This document shows positions 42,955 through 52,467 of a DNA stretch of 64,000 nucleotides, piece after piece. Location of the stretch: the NCBI GenBank assembly GCA_029225065.1, contig JAQXVT010000029.1:1-64000 (forward strand). Reading direction: 5' to 3'. The position numbers and the translations under genes are program-made. The DNA is from Lachnospiraceae bacterium. Its GTDB lineage: Bacteria > Bacillota > Clostridia > Lachnospirales > Lachnospiraceae. Within the stretch, counting starts at the first letter, position 1. Each line of letters opens with the position of its first letter. The notes below the pieces were generated by a model. It was not told the origin of the DNA. It did not search any database and was given only the letters and a program-made list of their open reading frames with translations.

Positions 42955-43833
42955 TTACCGCTTCAGCCACTTGCCCTTCTGCTCTTTGATCGCAGAGAAA
43001 TCCACCTCGCTGCGGATACCGTCCAGCTTTTCCGCCATGGATTTCTTCAGGTCTGCAAATGTCTCTCTGTGCTTGAATGATACGGCCGTCGGATTTCGCT
43101 TCAGCAGACCACGGATGGACTTTGCATATTTAATCTGAAGCTTCTGCTTCATACCGCCCGCCGTCATATACAGCTCCTGCAGTTCCTGACGGATCTGTTC
43201 CTTCGCTCTGTCTCCTTTTCCTGCAACTGCCTTTTCAAGCGCAGCCTCCAGCTCTTCCTTCTTCCCCGCAAGCTTTTTCAGCTCTTCCGTAATGCGCTCT
43301 TTGCTGATCAGGATATCACGCAGACGCATTGCCGCAATGAACGATGTCACAAAGTCAACCGTAAGCAGCGGTGTAGCGATCAAAACGATCAGATCGACCA
43401 CCTGCGTGCTCAGCAGCATCACGACATGCTCGATGCGCACATGGATCACGTCAACCACCAGAATCGTCATCACGCCCCAGCAGAGAATGGATGACAGGCA
43501 GATATAGCCGTTGATATTCAGAAACTTACCGGTATAATCCCAGTACCGCACACGGAACAATCGCTCCATCACGTAACCGGTCACGTACTCCAGAATCGCC
43601 GCCGCTATCATGCCCACGATGCACATCGCCGGAATATTGCCGCGCACCGGAATCGTCACGACCAGAATACAGATCGCACCGCTTCCGTAGATCGGCAAAA
43701 ACGGTCCCTTCAAAAATCCTCTGTTTACAAGTTTTTTTTCACATACTGATACATAAATGCTCTCCCAGACCCAGCCGAGAAAACAGTAAATGTAAAAAAA
43801 CAACAGCCACTGTGACACAGTATACTCTGTCAT
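42955..43833 (-). CDS. Putative ABC-transporter-permease-like membrane protein (CmpB family)
   Basis: This 292-residue protein has about five membrane helices in the first 170 residues (FYIYCFLGWVWESIYVSV by parts, GFLKGPFLPIYGSG, YWDYTGKFLNINGYICL) and a coiled-coil tail of about 120 residues (KERITEELKKLAGKKEELE by parts). These are the hallmarks of the PF06541 family, often called putative ABC permease though no partner is adjacent. Function remains unassigned. Confidence 0.85.
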   Translation of the reverse strand: MTEYTVSQWLLFFYIYCFLGWVWESIYVSVCEKKLVNRGFLKGPFLPIYGSGAICILVVTIPVRGNIPAMCIVGMIAAAILEYVTGYVMERLFRVRYWDYTGKFLNINGYICLSSILCWGVMTILVVDVIHVRIEHVVMLLSTQVVDLIVLIATPLLTVDFVTSFIAAMRLRDILISKERITEELKKLAGKKEELEAALEKAVAGKGDRAKEQIRQELQELYMTAGGMKQKLQIKYAKSIRGLLKRNPTAVSFKHRETFADLKKSMAEKLDGIRSEVDFSAIKEQKGKWLKR

Positions 43834-43922
43834 CGAATCTCCCCTTTTCCTTTTTTGTCACCCAAACGGCACTTTCGCATCTGCTCTGCCGTCCGGATCC
43901 GCGCTGACACGCGCTCCCCTTT

Positions 43923-44048
43923 TTATTCTTCCTCGTCTTCCTCCTCCGCGATCACGCCGGAAACGACCGATACGACCGCTGCCACGACTACAACCGCCAC
44001 GATCACAACCATCAGAATCAATACTGCAAGTAATACTCCGCTGTCCAT
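43923..44048 (-). CDS. Small single-helix membrane protein
   Basis: This 41-residue protein (MDSGVLLAVLILMVVIVAVV start) consists of one strongly hydrophobic helix rich in Val and Ile and an acidic tail EEEDEEE. ATG at 44048 follows GAGGTG with 7 nt spacing. The longer frame from 44144 has a basic leader without a ribosome site. Such micro-proteins may regulate membrane complexes; function unknown. Confidence 0.6.
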   Translation of the reverse strand: MDSGVLLAVLILMVVIVAVVVVAAVVSVVSGVIAEEEDEEE

Positions 44049-44378
44049 ACTCTGCACCTCGCTTTTCTTTTTTTTCGGCAGTTTACCTCTCAGGTTTGCT
44101 TTCGATTCCTGCTTATAAATACAGATATTTTTCGATATCCGCATTCAAAACTGCCGCTTATTTTTTTACTCACTTCTTCCGCCCGTCGTCTTCTGTACAC
44201 ACCATTTTAGCCACAAGAGCCCGCAGACGATTATTTCTTATCAGTATAGCACAGCTTGCGCGGATTGTCATTGAAAATCAGCACTATGAATCGATTTCCC
44301 TCACTGTCCGACCCAGTCCAAAACAGATATTCTCTCTTTTACCTTTTATAAAACAACATAACTTCTTCCGGAGACGAT
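44049..44378. other. Intergenic stretch with no clear feature
   Basis: About 330 bp between the small membrane protein and the sugar-transporter relic. I see no gene, RNA or strong promoter. Confidence 0.4.
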
Positions 44379-44970
44379 ATGTTCATGAGTGGAAAAATCG
44401 CAATGTTCACCGCAGGTGTATGGAAAATCTCCACTTACGCAAATATTACTTCTTTTAATTGGGATGTTGTGCAGCTTCCGCTCGACCCAAAGACCGGAGA
44501 GCGCAAGTCTTCCAGCAACATGCTCGGATGGATCATCAATCCAAACACCAAAAACCTGGATGCAGCTGTAAAACTTCTTTCAAAAGCTACGAACAGTTAT
44601 TTCAGTTTCCGCCAAAATTTGGGGTATGGCCACTGCGGTTTGCAAATTACCCGGTGGCCTTCCACTATCCCGCCTTTCGGTTCGGACAATTTCTTCCTCC
44701 ATTGTTGCCTTTGGTTTCTCCAGAATTAAATGGAAGGGCCGCGATAAAATCTTTGTTCTGGTCATTCTTACCATGATCATCCCAACAGAAATCGTTTTGA
44801 CTCCGCTTTATCTGATCTATACAAATCTGGAACGAAAAGAACTGAATAAATGGTATGTCAGGGACGTATGTGCAACCGTTTCCGTAAAACTTCCCTGTAA
44901 TATGTCTCACAGTAAAATTTTGTCCGAGATTCGCCTTCTGGAAGGGATTCGCTACGTAAAAGAATTATGA
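44379..44970 (+). pseudogene. Fused relic of a sugar ABC transporter (binding protein and permease pieces)
   Basis: The first part reads like a carbohydrate-binding protein (FMSGKIAMFTAGVWKIS by parts, WDVVQLPLDPKTGERKSS, GWIINPNTKNLDAAVKLL, about 44380-44590). After a junction and frameshift, a MalG-type permease fragment follows (SSIVAFGFSRIKWKGRDKIF by parts and VILTMIIPTEIVLTPLYLI, about 44680-44835). The remaining 45 codons (KLPCNMSHSKILSEIRLLEG) are of uncertain origin, possibly an MgtC-type C-terminus. The genes between are deleted. Confidence 0.75.
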
Positions 44971-45078
44971 CAGGCTTTCTGGCCCTCTGCTACTTTTAGC
45001 ACCATCTTAACATTCCGCCATACTCAAGTACAAAAATTTATAGTATACTATCCCCAAAAGAAAGGAGGCCCGCCTCTC

Positions 45079-46290
45079 TTGACCACCCCAAAATTTCTTT
45101 CCGGCAAGTTCAAACGTCTGAGCACCGATACCGTACTGCATGACATCCTTGTCTCGATCGCACTTTTTGCCTTCGGGACAGTTCTTTGTGTGCTCATGCG
45201 GATTACCACGCAGAATATCCTGAATGCTTCTTTTATTTATCTGATGATTGTCGTTACAATCGCGCGTTTTACAACCGGCTATCTCTATGGCATTCTCGCT
45301 TCTGTCATTGGTATTATATGCATCAACTGCTTTTTTACCTATCCTTATATGCGGATTAATTTTACCTTGGACGGTTATCCACTCGCCTTTCTCTCGATGC
45401 TAGTGATCTCCTCGATCACCAGCGCCACCACGACCAACTTAAAAGCGCAGACGAAAATCCGCATTGAGCAGGAAAAGCAGCTCGCAATGGCAGAAAAAGA
45501 AAAAATGCGCGCCAATCTTCTGCGGTCCATCTCGCATGATCTGCGCACGCCGCTCACCGGTATCATCGGTGCCTCCAATCTGTACCTGGAAAACGGCAGC
45601 CAGCTTAATGAGCAGGAAAAAAAGACACTCATCTGCAACATCCAGGAGGATGCCAACTGGCTTTTAAATATGGTTGAAAACCTGCTGTCTGTCACGCGGA
45701 TCAATGCCTCAAATGCAAAAGTGACCAAATCGCTGGAACCAGTTGAGGAGGTGCTTTCCGAGGCTGTGCAGCGGCTGAAAAAAAGACTGCCTGACGCACA
45801 GATCAATGTGCGGATTCCGGATGAATTTCTCATGCTTCCGATGGATGCAGTATTAATCGAACAGGTCATCATCAACCTGCTCGAAAATGCAGTGGTTCAC
45901 GCCAAAAGCACCCGCCCGATTGATTGTTACATCACGTATGACGACGCTTCCGTATCGTTCCACATCCGCGATTACGGAGTTGGCATCTCAGAAGAAAAGC
46001 TGCCGGTCATCTTTGACGGCACCGGTGCCGCGCCAACCGGCAATTCCGACAGCAGCCGTGGCATGGGCATCGGCCTTTCCATCTGCAAAACGATCATTGC
46101 CGCACACGATGGAACAATCACGGCGCGCAACATTCCGTCCCCGGAAAATGAATCGGATCAGCGCCGCCTTGCACCATTTCATCGCTACAGCGCTGTGCCG
46201 GAGAAACCATCTTCATTGCGGGGCGCAGAATTTTGCTTTACACTTCCGAGGGAAGAACAGGATACGGTACAAACGGAGGAAAAGAAATGA
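45079..46290 (+). CDS. KdpD-like sensor histidine kinase, short form without the N-terminal KdpD and USP domains
   Basis: This encodes 403 residues: DUF4118-type four-helix membrane domain (about 20-115; ASFIYLMIVVTIARFTTGYLYG by parts), HisKA with the phospho-acceptor His in SISHDLRTPLTG near residue 153, and HATPase with N box NLLENAVVHA, G1 box RDYGVGI and G2 GMGIGLSIC. Full-length KdpD has about 500 additional N-terminal residues; these and kdpFABC are absent. The start is TTG with AAAGGAGG 10 nt upstream. The gene overlaps the kdpE-like gene by 4 nt (ATGA), so the pair is translationally coupled. It may sense something other than K+. Confidence 0.9.
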   Translation: MTTPKFLSGKFKRLSTDTVLHDILVSIALFAFGTVLCVLMRITTQNILNASFIYLMIVVTIARFTTGYLYGILASVIGIICINCFFTYPYMRINFTLDGYPLAFLSMLVISSITSATTTNLKAQTKIRIEQEKQLAMAEKEKMRANLLRSISHDLRTPLTGIIGASNLYLENGSQLNEQEKKTLICNIQEDANWLLNMVENLLSVTRINASNAKVTKSLEPVEEVLSEAVQRLKKRLPDAQINVRIPDEFLMLPMDAVLIEQVIINLLENAVVHAKSTRPIDCYITYDDASVSFHIRDYGVGISEEKLPVIFDGTGAAPTGNSDSSRGMGIGLSICKTIIAAHDGTITARNIPSPENESDQRRLAPFHRYSAVPEKPSSLRGAEFCFTLPREEQDTVQTEEKK

Positions 46291-46988
46291 ATACGAAAAT
46301 TTCCATTCTGATTATAGAAGATGAAAAAAATATCTGTGATTTTATCGCGGCGGCCCTCATCAGCCAGGGATACCGTGCATTCAAAAGCTATTCCGGAACA
46401 GACGGAATCTCCCAGATCACTTCCCGCTGTCCGGATGTCCTGCTTCTCGATCTAGGCCTGCCGGACATGGACGGCATGAACATTATCGAGGAAGTCCGCA
46501 AATGGTCCTCCATGCCGATCATCGTCATCTCCGCACGCACACAGGAAAACGAAAAAGTGCTGGCGCTTGACGCCGGCGCGGATGATTATATCACAAAGCC
46601 GTTCGGCACTTCCGAGCTGCTTGCCCGCGTCCGCACCGCAGTCCGCCATCTCTCTGCCGCAAACGGTCAGGGCGCACAGTCTCATATTTTTGAGGCACAT
46701 GGCCTCGTGATTGATTTTGACCGCCGCCGCATTTTTGTCCACGAGCAGGAGGTTCACCTGACGCAGGTCGAATATAAGATTGTTTCCATGCTCGCAAAAA
46801 ATTCCGGCAGAGTCATCACCTACGACGCGCTGATCTCCCACGTATGGGGGCCTTACGCGGATGACAACAACCGCATCCTGCGCGTCAATATGGCAAATAT
46901 CCGCCGTAAACTCGAGCAGAATCCCGCTCAGCCGGAATACATTTTCACAGAGATCGGAATTGGGTATCGGATGATTGATGCGGACTGA
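46287..46988 (+). CDS. KdpE-like response regulator
   Basis: This 233-residue OmpR/PhoB-family regulator has the acidic pocket EDE, the phospho-acceptor Asp in LLLDLGLPDMDG near residue 53, the conserved ISAR and DYITKPFG (Lys switch), and a winged-helix domain in residues 135-230 (LTQVEYKIVSMLAKNSGRVI by parts, HVWGPYADDNNRILRVNMAN by parts). The HVWGP-Y signature is typical of KdpE. Its target genes are not obvious here because no kdpFABC follows. Confidence 0.93.
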   Translation: MNTKISILIIEDEKNICDFIAAALISQGYRAFKSYSGTDGISQITSRCPDVLLLDLGLPDMDGMNIIEEVRKWSSMPIIVISARTQENEKVLALDAGADDYITKPFGTSELLARVRTAVRHLSAANGQGAQSHIFEAHGLVIDFDRRRIFVHEQEVHLTQVEYKIVSMLAKNSGRVITYDALISHVWGPYADDNNRILRVNMANIRRKLEQNPAQPEYIFTEIGIGYRMIDAD

Positions 46989-47012
46989 AGCAACAGGATT
47001 CTTGGTACAAAC

Positions 47013-47058
47013 AAGTCCCCTGCTTCTTGCTTCGCGCAACCCAGCAGGGGACTACTTG
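47013..47058. terminator. Bidirectional terminator-like hairpin (GTCCCCTG-type repeat)
   Basis: AAGTCCCCTGCT and AGCAGGGGACT form the stem, with the loop TCTTGCTTCGCGCAACCC, very close to the hairpin at 6735. It lies between the converging kdpE-like and telA genes. Confidence 0.6.
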
Positions 47059-47140
47059 TCTGACTCTGTCTTTCTTCAATTTTATAATCCACTATCTTAT
47101 TTCTGTCAAATGGATATTCTCCTTTTTATGCAATACTGTT

Positions 47141-48289
47141 TTATTTCTTAATCTCCAGCAGCTTGCCCTTGAGCTCTTCCTCCATCCGGTTCAGCTCCGC
47201 CTCAGCCGCACGACGCTTCTGCCGCCCGTCCTCCTGAATCTTCATGACCTCATCAAACGTCGAGATCAGCGCCTGATTTGTATTCTTTAAGGTCTCAAGA
47301 TCGACGATTCCGCGCTCGGAAGCCTTTGCGCTCTCCACCGTCGCGGTCTTGAGAGCCGCCGCATTTTTGCGCAGGAGTTCGTTCGTCATATCCGTCACTT
47401 CACGCTGTGCCTTCGCCGCCTGATTTGCATGCTCCACGCCGAGCGCAATCACCATCTGGCTTTTCCACAGCGGAATCGTGTTGACAATCGTCGACTGAAT
47501 CTTCTCGATCATAACCGTATCACTCGACTGTACGAGGCGGATCTGCGGTGCCGTCTGGATCGCGATCATCCTTGTCAGCTCCAGATCATGAATTTTCTTC
47601 TCAAACCGGTCACATTTATCCTCCAGATCCCTCGCTGCCTGCGCATCCTCCGGCAGATTGCTCGCCTGCGCCTTCGCCACGGCCTCCGCAAGTTCATTCG
47701 CCCGCACCTGTGCGAGCTTTTTCTTGCCTGCCAGAATGTACATGGAGAGTTCTTTAAAATAAGAAAGATTCAGGCCATACATCTTATCAAGCACTGCCAC
47801 ATCTTTCATCAGCTGTACCTGATGACCTTCCAACACCTCGCAGATTTTCTCCACGTTGACCTCTGCCTTCTCATACCGCGCGCGCATCGTCGTCAGCTTA
47901 TTGCCGGATTTTTTGAAAAGACCCAGAAAGCCCTTTTCCTCCTCTTCTACATCAAAGCTTTTCAGCTCTGTCACAAGGCCCGAAATCATATTTCCAACCT
48001 CACCGAGATCCTTTGTCTTCACATTTTTCAGTGCATTTTCCGAAAAGTCCGCCATCTTCTTCTGTGTACCGACGCCGTACTGCAGAATGCCGTTCGTATC
48101 GTTCAGATTAATCTGCTTGCTGAAATCGTCCACCATCTTCCGCTCTTCCTCGGTCAAAATGCTGTCGTCCAGCTGCGGCTCCTCCGGCTTTTTCGTCTCT
48201 GCCGGCACTTCCTTCTCTTCTTCCACCGGCGCGCCAAATGTCAGCACCGGTGCCGGTGCCTCGTCAAACTCCTTAAATTCGTCGCTCAT
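47141..48289 (-). CDS. Toxic anion resistance protein (TelA family)
   Basis: This 382-residue, mostly helical protein begins with an acidic, Pro-rich leader and continues with the TelA core (QLDDSILTEEERKMVDDFSK by parts, GTQKKMADFSENALKN, LDKMYGLNLSYFKELSMYI by parts, VIALGVEHANQAAKAQREV by parts). TelA proteins were linked to tellurite and bacteriocin/antibiotic tolerance, but the mechanism is unclear. It follows the XpaC gene, a conserved pair in Firmicutes, which suggests envelope stress function. ATG follows GGAGGAGCAG. Confidence 0.9.
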   Translation of the reverse strand: MSDEFKEFDEAPAPVLTFGAPVEEEKEVPAETKKPEEPQLDDSILTEEERKMVDDFSKQINLNDTNGILQYGVGTQKKMADFSENALKNVKTKDLGEVGNMISGLVTELKSFDVEEEEKGFLGLFKKSGNKLTTMRARYEKAEVNVEKICEVLEGHQVQLMKDVAVLDKMYGLNLSYFKELSMYILAGKKKLAQVRANELAEAVAKAQASNLPEDAQAARDLEDKCDRFEKKIHDLELTRMIAIQTAPQIRLVQSSDTVMIEKIQSTIVNTIPLWKSQMVIALGVEHANQAAKAQREVTDMTNELLRKNAAALKTATVESAKASERGIVDLETLKNTNQALISTFDEVMKIQEDGRQKRRAAEAELNRMEEELKGKLLEIKK

Positions 48290-48525
48290 TTCCTGCTCCT
48301 CCTGATGTTTTCTATTTTGTTTCCTGCCACCTGCGTTTTATTTTTTGCAGCATATTCTGTCACAAAGTTTTCCTGCTTCATCGCGTTATGACTATTTTTC
48401 GTTTTCCGGCATGCCGCATATCCAACTTTTGCATCATTACATAAACAAATACTTCTCTTTCCCGACAGCTCTGTACATCCACTCAAAAGCCTTGTACAGT
48501 TCTTCTCACACATCACGCCTGCATT

Positions 48526-48565
48526 GTCAAAGCAGGATATTCGCTTCGCTACTTGCGCTCAAACT
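48526..48565 (+). repeat. REP-like repeat copy overlapping a stop codon
   Basis: GTCAAAGCAGGATATTCGC then TTCGCTACTTGCGCTCAAAC. The repeat provides the last codons and stop (TAG at 48549) of the XpaC gene on the other strand. Confidence 0.55.
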
Positions 48566-50012
48566 GGTTCCCCGTCAGCCCCTCCTGCGCCAGCATCGTA
48601 TTCAGCACGCTGATGTCCGAGGAAATATCCCACGCCTGCTCCTCAAACAGATCGTCAAGCAACTTTTCAAACGCTGCATTTAAGGTATCCAGCGTATCCT
48701 CAATCTCCCTCTTCATGCTGTCAATATTCTGGCCGCTCACCGGCTGTTCATTCAAATTGCAGTAGGCATCCAACAGCTTCTTTGTGGTCGGCAGATAGTA
48801 GCTCATCATCTTTTTGAGGTCGTCCACTACCTCCGGATTCCGCTCCGCCTCGGTAAAGATTCTGGTTGTCACTAATTCCAGCCGCGCCAGTTTTTCTGAC
48901 ATCGCCTCATCCGGAATACGGTCATTGCACTCATGGATATGGCGGATGTAGCTCCTGCCCTGTGCGATCAGCTCTGCGCATTTCGGGTCCAGGTCTTTCC
49001 GGATACCGCCATCTGAAAAACCATCAGAAGCTGCTCCATCTGGATTCGCTCCGCTTCGCTTTGCAGCCGTACTTTCACTCTCCGCCCTGCTTCTGGAGTC
49101 CAATTCTGTCTCAAACTGCTGCTGTGTGCCATCCTGTGTTCCAAAAGCAGTACTCTGCTGTGCCGCTTTCTGTCTCTCCTCATACGACTGCTGCGCATTC
49201 TGATACTGCTGATACGTCTGCTTATCGGTAATCAGGCATGTCTCCTTCTGGTCGAGATATCCCTGTGGGAAAAAGCCCTGCCGAATCATCTTTTTCAGAT
49301 CTTTCCGTACAAATTTACTGCTCTCACCGACGGAATCCGCCAGTTCCTCCACCATACAGTACGTCCGGTTTCCGAGCACGCCCACATATTTTTTGAAACG
49401 CTGTCCAAGCTCCAAGCGCTTCTTTCCTCCGATGCCAAGCCCCAGCGAACCGGCAAACAGCACGCCTAAAATGCCGATCGGCAGCGCCAGTGAAACTCCC
49501 GTTGCCGCTCCGACTACACCAAGGATTGCAAGTGACAGACCAAACATGCCGCTGCAGCTGTATCCAACCCATTTCATCACCGTGCCGCTGACCCGCCCCG
49601 GCGCTTTTACCGGTACGAGCGCCGTGCTCTCTTTCTGAGCATGCTTCGTATCCTTCGTCTGATGCGTCCTCTCCACATTGATCCGGATGCGGTCGGCCGC
49701 TTCCTGCCTCGCCTGCGTCGTCCAAGTCTGATAAGGACGGCGGGTGCGATACGTAGCGCCTGCCTGATTCCGGGCATTTTGCCCGCCGCTATACCGTGCC
49801 CCGGAACTTTCTTTTTCTTCTCCGGCCGCACTTCCCGTCTGCCGCGCCCCGTCTCCAAACGAATCCTTCAGTGCCTTCTCCAGCCCGCTCATCGTATCGT
49901 TCACCACATTTGAGATCGTACTGCTCAGCTGTGAAAAATCTTCCTTATCAATTGCGTCCTGTACGAGATTCCGGATCTGGTCTCCGGCCTCATACCAGTC
50001 TTTCTTCGTCAT
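48549..50012 (-). CDS. 5-bromo-4-chloroindolyl phosphate hydrolysis family protein (XpaC-like)
   Basis: This 487-residue protein has an Arg/Gln/Ser-rich cytoplasmic N-terminus, two adjacent membrane helices (about 150-200, GVVGAATGVSLALPIGILGV by parts), and an XpaC C-terminal helical domain. Long Gln/Ser/Glu-rich linkers surround the helices. The XpaC/TelA pairing is conserved. The ATG at 50012 follows CAGGAGATT; the longer frame upstream is not supported. Function at the envelope is unknown. Confidence 0.85.
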   Translation of the reverse strand: MTKKDWYEAGDQIRNLVQDAIDKEDFSQLSSTISNVVNDTMSGLEKALKDSFGDGARQTGSAAGEEKESSGARYSGGQNARNQAGATYRTRRPYQTWTTQARQEAADRIRINVERTHQTKDTKHAQKESTALVPVKAPGRVSGTVMKWVGYSCSGMFGLSLAILGVVGAATGVSLALPIGILGVLFAGSLGLGIGGKKRLELGQRFKKYVGVLGNRTYCMVEELADSVGESSKFVRKDLKKMIRQGFFPQGYLDQKETCLITDKQTYQQYQNAQQSYEERQKAAQQSTAFGTQDGTQQQFETELDSRSRAESESTAAKRSGANPDGAASDGFSDGGIRKDLDPKCAELIAQGRSYIRHIHECNDRIPDEAMSEKLARLELVTTRIFTEAERNPEVVDDLKKMMSYYLPTTKKLLDAYCNLNEQPVSGQNIDSMKREIEDTLDTLNAAFEKLLDDLFEEQAWDISSDISVLNTMLAQEGLTGNQFERK

Positions 50013-50173
50013 AAAAATCTCCTGAATCAAAAAAGTGAAAAAACAGCCGCTAAAAACAGGCTCTAACAGCTGTTTTCTGTGTTGTTTCGAGTATAGCACC
50101 ATAGCGCGCAGCGCGCAACAAAAAGCAGTGTTCATTCCACGCCCTTTTCCTTCATCCTCTTTCTCTCCCGAAA

Positions 50174-50223
50174 AAAAGGGAAGCGGCACCCAGGTTTTTC
50201 TCCCTGCGTGCCGCTTCCCTTTT
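50174..50223 (-). terminator. Strong terminator of the NlpC/P60 gene
   Basis: AAAAGGGAAGCGGCAC and GTGCCGCTTCCCTTTT form a 16-bp stem. On the minus strand a T-run (TTTTTTTCGGG) follows. A T/G-rich tract (50224-50274) separates it from the stop codon. Confidence 0.85.
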
Positions 50224-50277
50224 GGGTTTTGGTTTGTTTAGTTTGTTTTGGTTTTGGTTTTTTGGTTGGTTTGTATA

Positions 50278-52467
50278 TTACCAATATCTCCTTGCACTGC
50301 ACGGTGTACGATAACCGTAGTCAGAGATAGTAATACCTGTACTTGCGTTGCTTGCGTGTACGACCTGTCCGTTGCCCATGTAGATCGTAACGTGGCCGAT
50401 TCCGCTGTCTCCGTAGTAGAAGAGCAGGTCGCCTGCCTGAATCTCACTTAAGTCTACCGGTGTTCCGCTGGATGCCTGTGCTGCTGCCGTACGCGGAATG
50501 GAAATACCAAAGTTTGCAAATACCGACTGGGTAAATCCGGAACAGTCTGCTCCGTTTGTCAGGCTTGTGCCGCCCCATACGTACGGATTGCCAACGAACT
50601 GTGTTGCGAAGTTGACGATTGCCATTCCGGCAGAAGATGCCGGAGCTTCCGTCTGCGGTGCCTCGGTTTCCTCATACTGAGGAGCCTCGGTCTCTTCGTA
50701 TGTCGGAGCTTCTGTTTCCTCATACTGGGGTGCTTCCGTCTCCACATAAGTCTCTTCGTACTGAGGTGCTTCCGTCTGCGCGGTTTCCTCTGTATATCCG
50801 CCAGCTGCTGCCTCATCGGCTGCTGTCTGAGCATTTACATATGCCTGATATGCTTCCTGTGCCGCTGCTGCAGTGTCATATACTGCCTGCTCATCTGCCT
50901 GGGAGGTTGCTGCGTCTGCTGCTGCCTGTGCCTCCAGATATGCCTGATATGCTGCATCAGCCTGTGACTGTGCATCACCTGTATTGCTGTAATCTTCTGT
51001 ATTACCGGAATCCTCTGTATAGCTGTAATCCGAAGCCGGTGCTTCCGTCTGCGGTGTTTCATCATAATACTGTGCAGCTTCTGTCTCCTGATAAGTTGAC
51101 TCATCTGTATAACCGCCAGCTGCTGCTTCATCTGCTTCTGCCTGCGCATTTACATATGCCTGATATGCTTCCTGCGCTGCTGCTGCGGTATCGTATACCT
51201 GCTGCTCATCGGCCTGAGTCGTTGCCTCATCTGCTGCCGCCTGTGCATCCAGATAATTCTGATATGCCGCATCGGCCTGCGCCTGCGCGTCGCTGCCAGA
51301 ATCATAAGCTGCCGCCTCTGCCTGTGTATCACTGCTGTAATCGTAAGCTGCCGCCTCTGCCTGTGCATCGCTGCTTTCATCATAGACTGCTGCTTCCGCC
51401 TGCGGAGCTTCATACGACTGTGTCTGATAAAATGCTTCCTCCGCACTGCTCTGCGCTGCCTGCTCGTCCAGATAAGCCTGCCACTCCTGATTCTGTCTGT
51501 CTTCTTCTGCCTGCTGCTGTGCAAGATAGTCTGTCCACTGCTGATCCAGACGTGCCTGCTCCTCATCCAGCGTTTCTGCTGTTGCGTAATACGTATCGTA
51601 ACCTACATAGTAAGCATTCACATAACCGTAAACGTCATTGCCAAGTGCAACCTTCATCCAGTCACCCTCATACGCTACAACCTCCAGCTGATCTGAGCTG
51701 TATACGGTTCCAATTGCCTCGGAATCCTCGCTCGGCAAAGACCGTATGGTCAGTGCGTCTGAATAAACGGTAGCCACATTGTAGGCAACTTCCTGCGCAA
51801 TGGCATCTGCAGCCGCACCGGTTGCAAAATATTCTGCATTTACGTAGCCCGTCGCATTGCCGGACTGTACTTTATACCATCCATCGATCGCACCGAGAAT
51901 CGTAACGGAACCATTATTGTACACCTTTCCGACTACTTCACTGTCTGCGCTCGCTTCTTTTCTTACGTTAATATATTCTTCACACTGAGCAAATGCCTGC
52001 TCACCACTCATGCTGGTATCCAGCACGTCTGTCTGCTGCGTGCTTTCTGTCACATCCTCAGCCGGAACTGCTTCTGTCGTTTCCTGGGCTGCTTCAGTTG
52101 GCTCCTCTGCTGCAGTTTCCTGAGCTGCTTCAGTTGACTCCTCTGCCGCAGTTTCCTGCGCTGCCTCAGTTGTCTCCTCCACTGCAGTTTCCTGGACTGC
52201 CTCAGTTGGCTCCTCTGCTGCAGTTTCCTGCGCCGCTTCGGTTGCCTCCTCGGCTCCATCCTGTACCTCTCCAATCACAGACTCTTCCGTCTGTGTCTCG
52301 CTCTCCTGCGCATCTCCTACTTCATTTCCGGATATGCTCTGTATTGCTGTGCTGCCAAATCCGGCCAGCGCATCGTCCTTCGCTGCAAATGCCGCGATCC
52401 CTGTTCCGGATACGGTCATGCCCGCCGCCAGAACACATGCTGTAAACTGTAATACTGCTCTTTTCAT
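50278..52467 (-). CDS. Secreted SH3-domain NlpC/P60 wall hydrolase with repeats
   Basis: This 729-residue protein has a signal peptide (residues 1-30), a Glu/Ala/Thr-rich repeat region (AAQETAAEEPTEA units, about 80-140), two bacterial SH3 domains (about 165-300), long Ala/Gln/Tyr-rich repeats with AAAQEAYQAYVNAQ twice, and TEAPQYEETEAP units. The C-terminal NlpC/P60 domain has catalytic Cys in NGADCSGFTQSVF and His in GIGHVTIYMGNG. It probably cleaves peptidoglycan stems. ATG at 52467 follows TTGGAGGTTTGG. The first region of its 5' leader is complementary to the 3' UTR. Confidence 0.93.
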   Translation of the reverse strand: MKRAVLQFTACVLAAGMTVSGTGIAAFAAKDDALAGFGSTAIQSISGNEVGDAQESETQTEESVIGEVQDGAEEATEAAQETAAEEPTEAVQETAVEETTEAAQETAAEESTEAAQETAAEEPTEAAQETTEAVPAEDVTESTQQTDVLDTSMSGEQAFAQCEEYINVRKEASADSEVVGKVYNNGSVTILGAIDGWYKVQSGNATGYVNAEYFATGAAADAIAQEVAYNVATVYSDALTIRSLPSEDSEAIGTVYSSDQLEVVAYEGDWMKVALGNDVYGYVNAYYVGYDTYYATAETLDEEQARLDQQWTDYLAQQQAEEDRQNQEWQAYLDEQAAQSSAEEAFYQTQSYEAPQAEAAVYDESSDAQAEAAAYDYSSDTQAEAAAYDSGSDAQAQADAAYQNYLDAQAAADEATTQADEQQVYDTAAAAQEAYQAYVNAQAEADEAAAGGYTDESTYQETEAAQYYDETPQTEAPASDYSYTEDSGNTEDYSNTGDAQSQADAAYQAYLEAQAAADAATSQADEQAVYDTAAAAQEAYQAYVNAQTAADEAAAGGYTEETAQTEAPQYEETYVETEAPQYEETEAPTYEETEAPQYEETEAPQTEAPASSAGMAIVNFATQFVGNPYVWGGTSLTNGADCSGFTQSVFANFGISIPRTAAAQASSGTPVDLSEIQAGDLLFYYGDSGIGHVTIYMGNGQVVHASNASTGITISDYGYRTPCSARRYW

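Noticed and set aside
50221-50275. T/G-rich tract as a telomere-like or simple repeat element
   Set aside because: The complementarity to the gene's own leader offers a more specific explanation.
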